Below are positions 62,218-64,000 of a DNA stretch of 64,000 nucleotides, piece after piece. Numbering within the stretch: the stretch's first letter is position 1; the number at the start of each line of letters is the position of its first letter. Location of the stretch: assembly GCA_037893225.1 (NCBI GenBank), contig JAZGUH010000090.1:124001-188000 (forward strand). The letters are read 5' to 3'. Both the position numbers and the translations under genes were made by a program. Under the pieces are notes generated by a model. That model ran no database searches and was not told where the DNA came from. It worked only from the letters and a program-made list of their open reading frames with translations. The DNA is from Hippasteria phrygiana (Eukaryota; Echinodermata; Asteroidea; Valvatida; Goniasteridae).

Positions 62218-62223
62218 TTGGCC
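62218..62223. other. Uninterrupted paralog of the insertion site
   Basis: The monomer here reads GGATCAATAAATAG ... GATGTTGGCCGGAAAG without the element. Monomer order to the left (56577-62223) matches 15887-21532, and monomer order to the right matches the sequence after 37676. It therefore represents the pre-insertion sequence in a sister copy. A second uninterrupted copy lies at 15043-15048. Confidence 0.8.
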
Positions 62224-64000
62224 GGAAAGAAAATAAACATTGCGAGGTTTGAATTTTCTCCACAAGTGTTAACTCTAAGAAGCCGCCGATAATTGCAACA
62301 TGTAGCGCCAGATCTAAGCTATCCATACATGTCAAAATTACTGAATTTGGTTTATATTTCATGCAATTATGAATGAGTAAAGCAAGTCCATACCCCAGGG
62401 AATTTGACAGGCATGGAGCAATAAATAAAAGGTAATCTGCACACAGATGGTGGCCGGGAAGAAAATAAACATTGCGAGGTTTGAATTTTCTCCACAAGTG
62501 TTAACTCTAAGAAGCCGCCGATAATTGCAACATGTAGCGCCAGATCTAAGCTATCCATACATCTCAAAATTACTGAATTTGGTTGATATTTCATGCAATT
62601 ATGAATGAGTAAAGCAAGTCCATACCCCAGGGAATTTGACATGCATGGAGCAATAAATAGACGGTAACATGTACACAGATGTTGGCCGGAAAGAAAATAA
62701 ACATTGCGAGGTTTGAATTTTCTCCACAAGTTTTAACTCTAAGAAGCCGCCGATGATTGCAACATGTAGCGCCAGATCTAAGCTATCCATACATGTCAAA
62801 ATTACTGAATTTGGTTGATATTTCATGCAATTATGAATGAGTAAAGCAAGTCCATACCCCAGGGAATTTGACAGGCATGGAGCAATAAATAAAAGGTAAT
62901 CTGCACACAGATGGTGGCCGGGAAGAAAATAAACATTGCGAGGTTTGTATTTTCTCCACAAGTGTTAACTCTAAGAAGCCGCCGATAATTGCAACATGTA
63001 GCGCCAGATCTAAGCTATCCATACATGTCAAAATTACTGAATTTGGTTGATATTTCATGCAATTATGAATGAGTAAAGCAAGTCCATACCCCAGGGAATT
63101 TGACAGGCATGGAGCAATACATAAAAGGTAATCTGCACACAGATGGTGGCCGGGAAGAAAATAAACATTGCGAGGTTTGAATTTTCTCCACACGTGTTAA
63201 CTCTAAGAAGCCGCCGATAATTGCAACATGTAGCGCCAGATCTAAGCTATCCATACATGTCAAAATTACTGAATTTGGTTGATATTTCATGCAATTATGA
63301 ATGAGTAAAGCAAGTCATACCCCAGGGAATTTGACAGGCATGGAGCAATAAATAGAAGGTAATATGCACACAGATGTTGGCCGGAAAGAAAATACACATT
63401 GCGAGGTTTGAATTTTCTCCACACGTTTTAACTCTAAGAAGCCGCCGATAATTGCAACATGTAGCGCCAGATCTAAGCTATCCATACATGTCAAAATTAC
63501 TGAATTTGGTTGATATTTCATGCAATTATGAATGAGTAAAGCAAGTCATACCCCAGGGAATTTGACAGGCATGGAGCAATAAATAGAAGGTAATATGCAC
63601 ACAGATGTTGGCCGGAAAGAAAATACACATTGCGAGGTTTGAATTTTCTCCACACGTTTTAACTCTAAGAAGCCGCCGATAATTGCAACATGTAGCGCCA
63701 GATCTAAGCTATCCATACATGTCAAAATTACTGAATTTGGTTGATATTTCATGCAATTATGAATGAGTAAAGCAAGTCATACCCCAGGGAATTTGACAGG
63801 CATGGAGCAATAAATAGAAGGTAATATGCACACAGATGTTGGCCGGAAAGAAAATACACATTGCGAGGTTTGAATTTTCTCCACAAGTTTTAACTCTAAG
63901 AAGCCGCCGATAATTGCAACATGTAGCGCCAGATCTAAGCTATCCATACATGTCAAAATTACTGAATTTGGTTGATATTTCATGCAATTATGAATGAGTA

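Larger units (their letters stand above)
37676..64000. repeat. Satellite array, right block (231/232-bp monomers)
   Basis: The same monomer family resumes in the same orientation and phase as the left block and continues to the window end. The first monomers (37676 to about 40150) follow the same variant order as 15044 to about 17530, at a constant offset of 22632. No gene other than repeat-derived frames is visible in these 26 kb. Confidence 0.97.

Noticed and set aside
37824..63983. The same family of 68-120-codon frames in the right satellite
   Set aside because: By-product of the tandem repeat, with neither codon-level conservation nor regulatory context.
1..64000. tRNA or rRNA genes
   Set aside because: No cloverleaf with conserved TTCGA-type arms and no ribosomal RNA sequence was recognised in either the satellite or the element.

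Overview
The window is a large tandem satellite array of about 231-232 bp monomers. A single, structurally complete virus-like DNA transposon of the Polinton/Maverick (adintovirus-like) type interrupts it. Satellite fills 1-21532 and 37676-64000, roughly 93 and 114 monomers. The element occupies 21533-37675 (16,143 bp). Long higher-order satellite arrays and nuclear-style virus-like genes without introns point to a eukaryotic chromosome. From memory, several of the unknown genes resemble families that recur in Polintons of cnidarians and other invertebrates, so an invertebrate host is the best guess, held with low confidence.

Element layout, left to right. A 211-bp perfect terminal inverted repeat extends to 233 bp with four mismatches. 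Next come a strong hairpin and a minus-strand block (21971-28472): a hydrophobic/coiled-coil protein, a large acidic coiled-coil membrane protein, a 77-aa membrane protein, a basic/TM protein, a 227-aa protein, a possible 72-aa membrane peptide, an 11-bp minisatellite, an A32-type packaging ATPase, a double-jelly-roll major capsid protein with an early in-frame stop, and a 137-aa membrane protein. A retroviral-type integrase follows on the plus strand, then a minus-strand 539-aa protein with a DDL/proline repeat tail. After these come three plus-strand tandem paralogs that look like minor capsid/penton-type proteins. Last is a 1331-aa minus-strand protein-primed DNA polymerase B, then the right inverted repeat. 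The target duplication in the satellite is 5 bp (TGGCC), or 6 bp (TTGGCC) if one base shared with the element end is counted.

How the genes fit together. Polymerase B would copy the linear genome from its terminal repeats and the integrase would insert it. The ATPase would package DNA into a capsid built from the major capsid protein and the jelly-roll-like minor proteins. The small membrane and coiled-coil proteins are probably virion or membrane components (inference). No adenain-like maturation protease was recognised. The identical terminal repeats, the mostly intact genes, and uninterrupted paralogous copies of the insertion site at 62218-62223 and 15043-15048 all suggest a recent insertion. 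The capsid nonsense codon may mean the copy is already unable to make virions, unless the stop is bypassed.

The satellite has layered higher-order structure: multi-monomer blocks of 1389, 1620-1622 and 1852 bp repeat in tandem, and about 5.6 kb to the left of the insertion is colinear with 56577-62223. All open frames inside the satellite are treated as by-products of the repeat.
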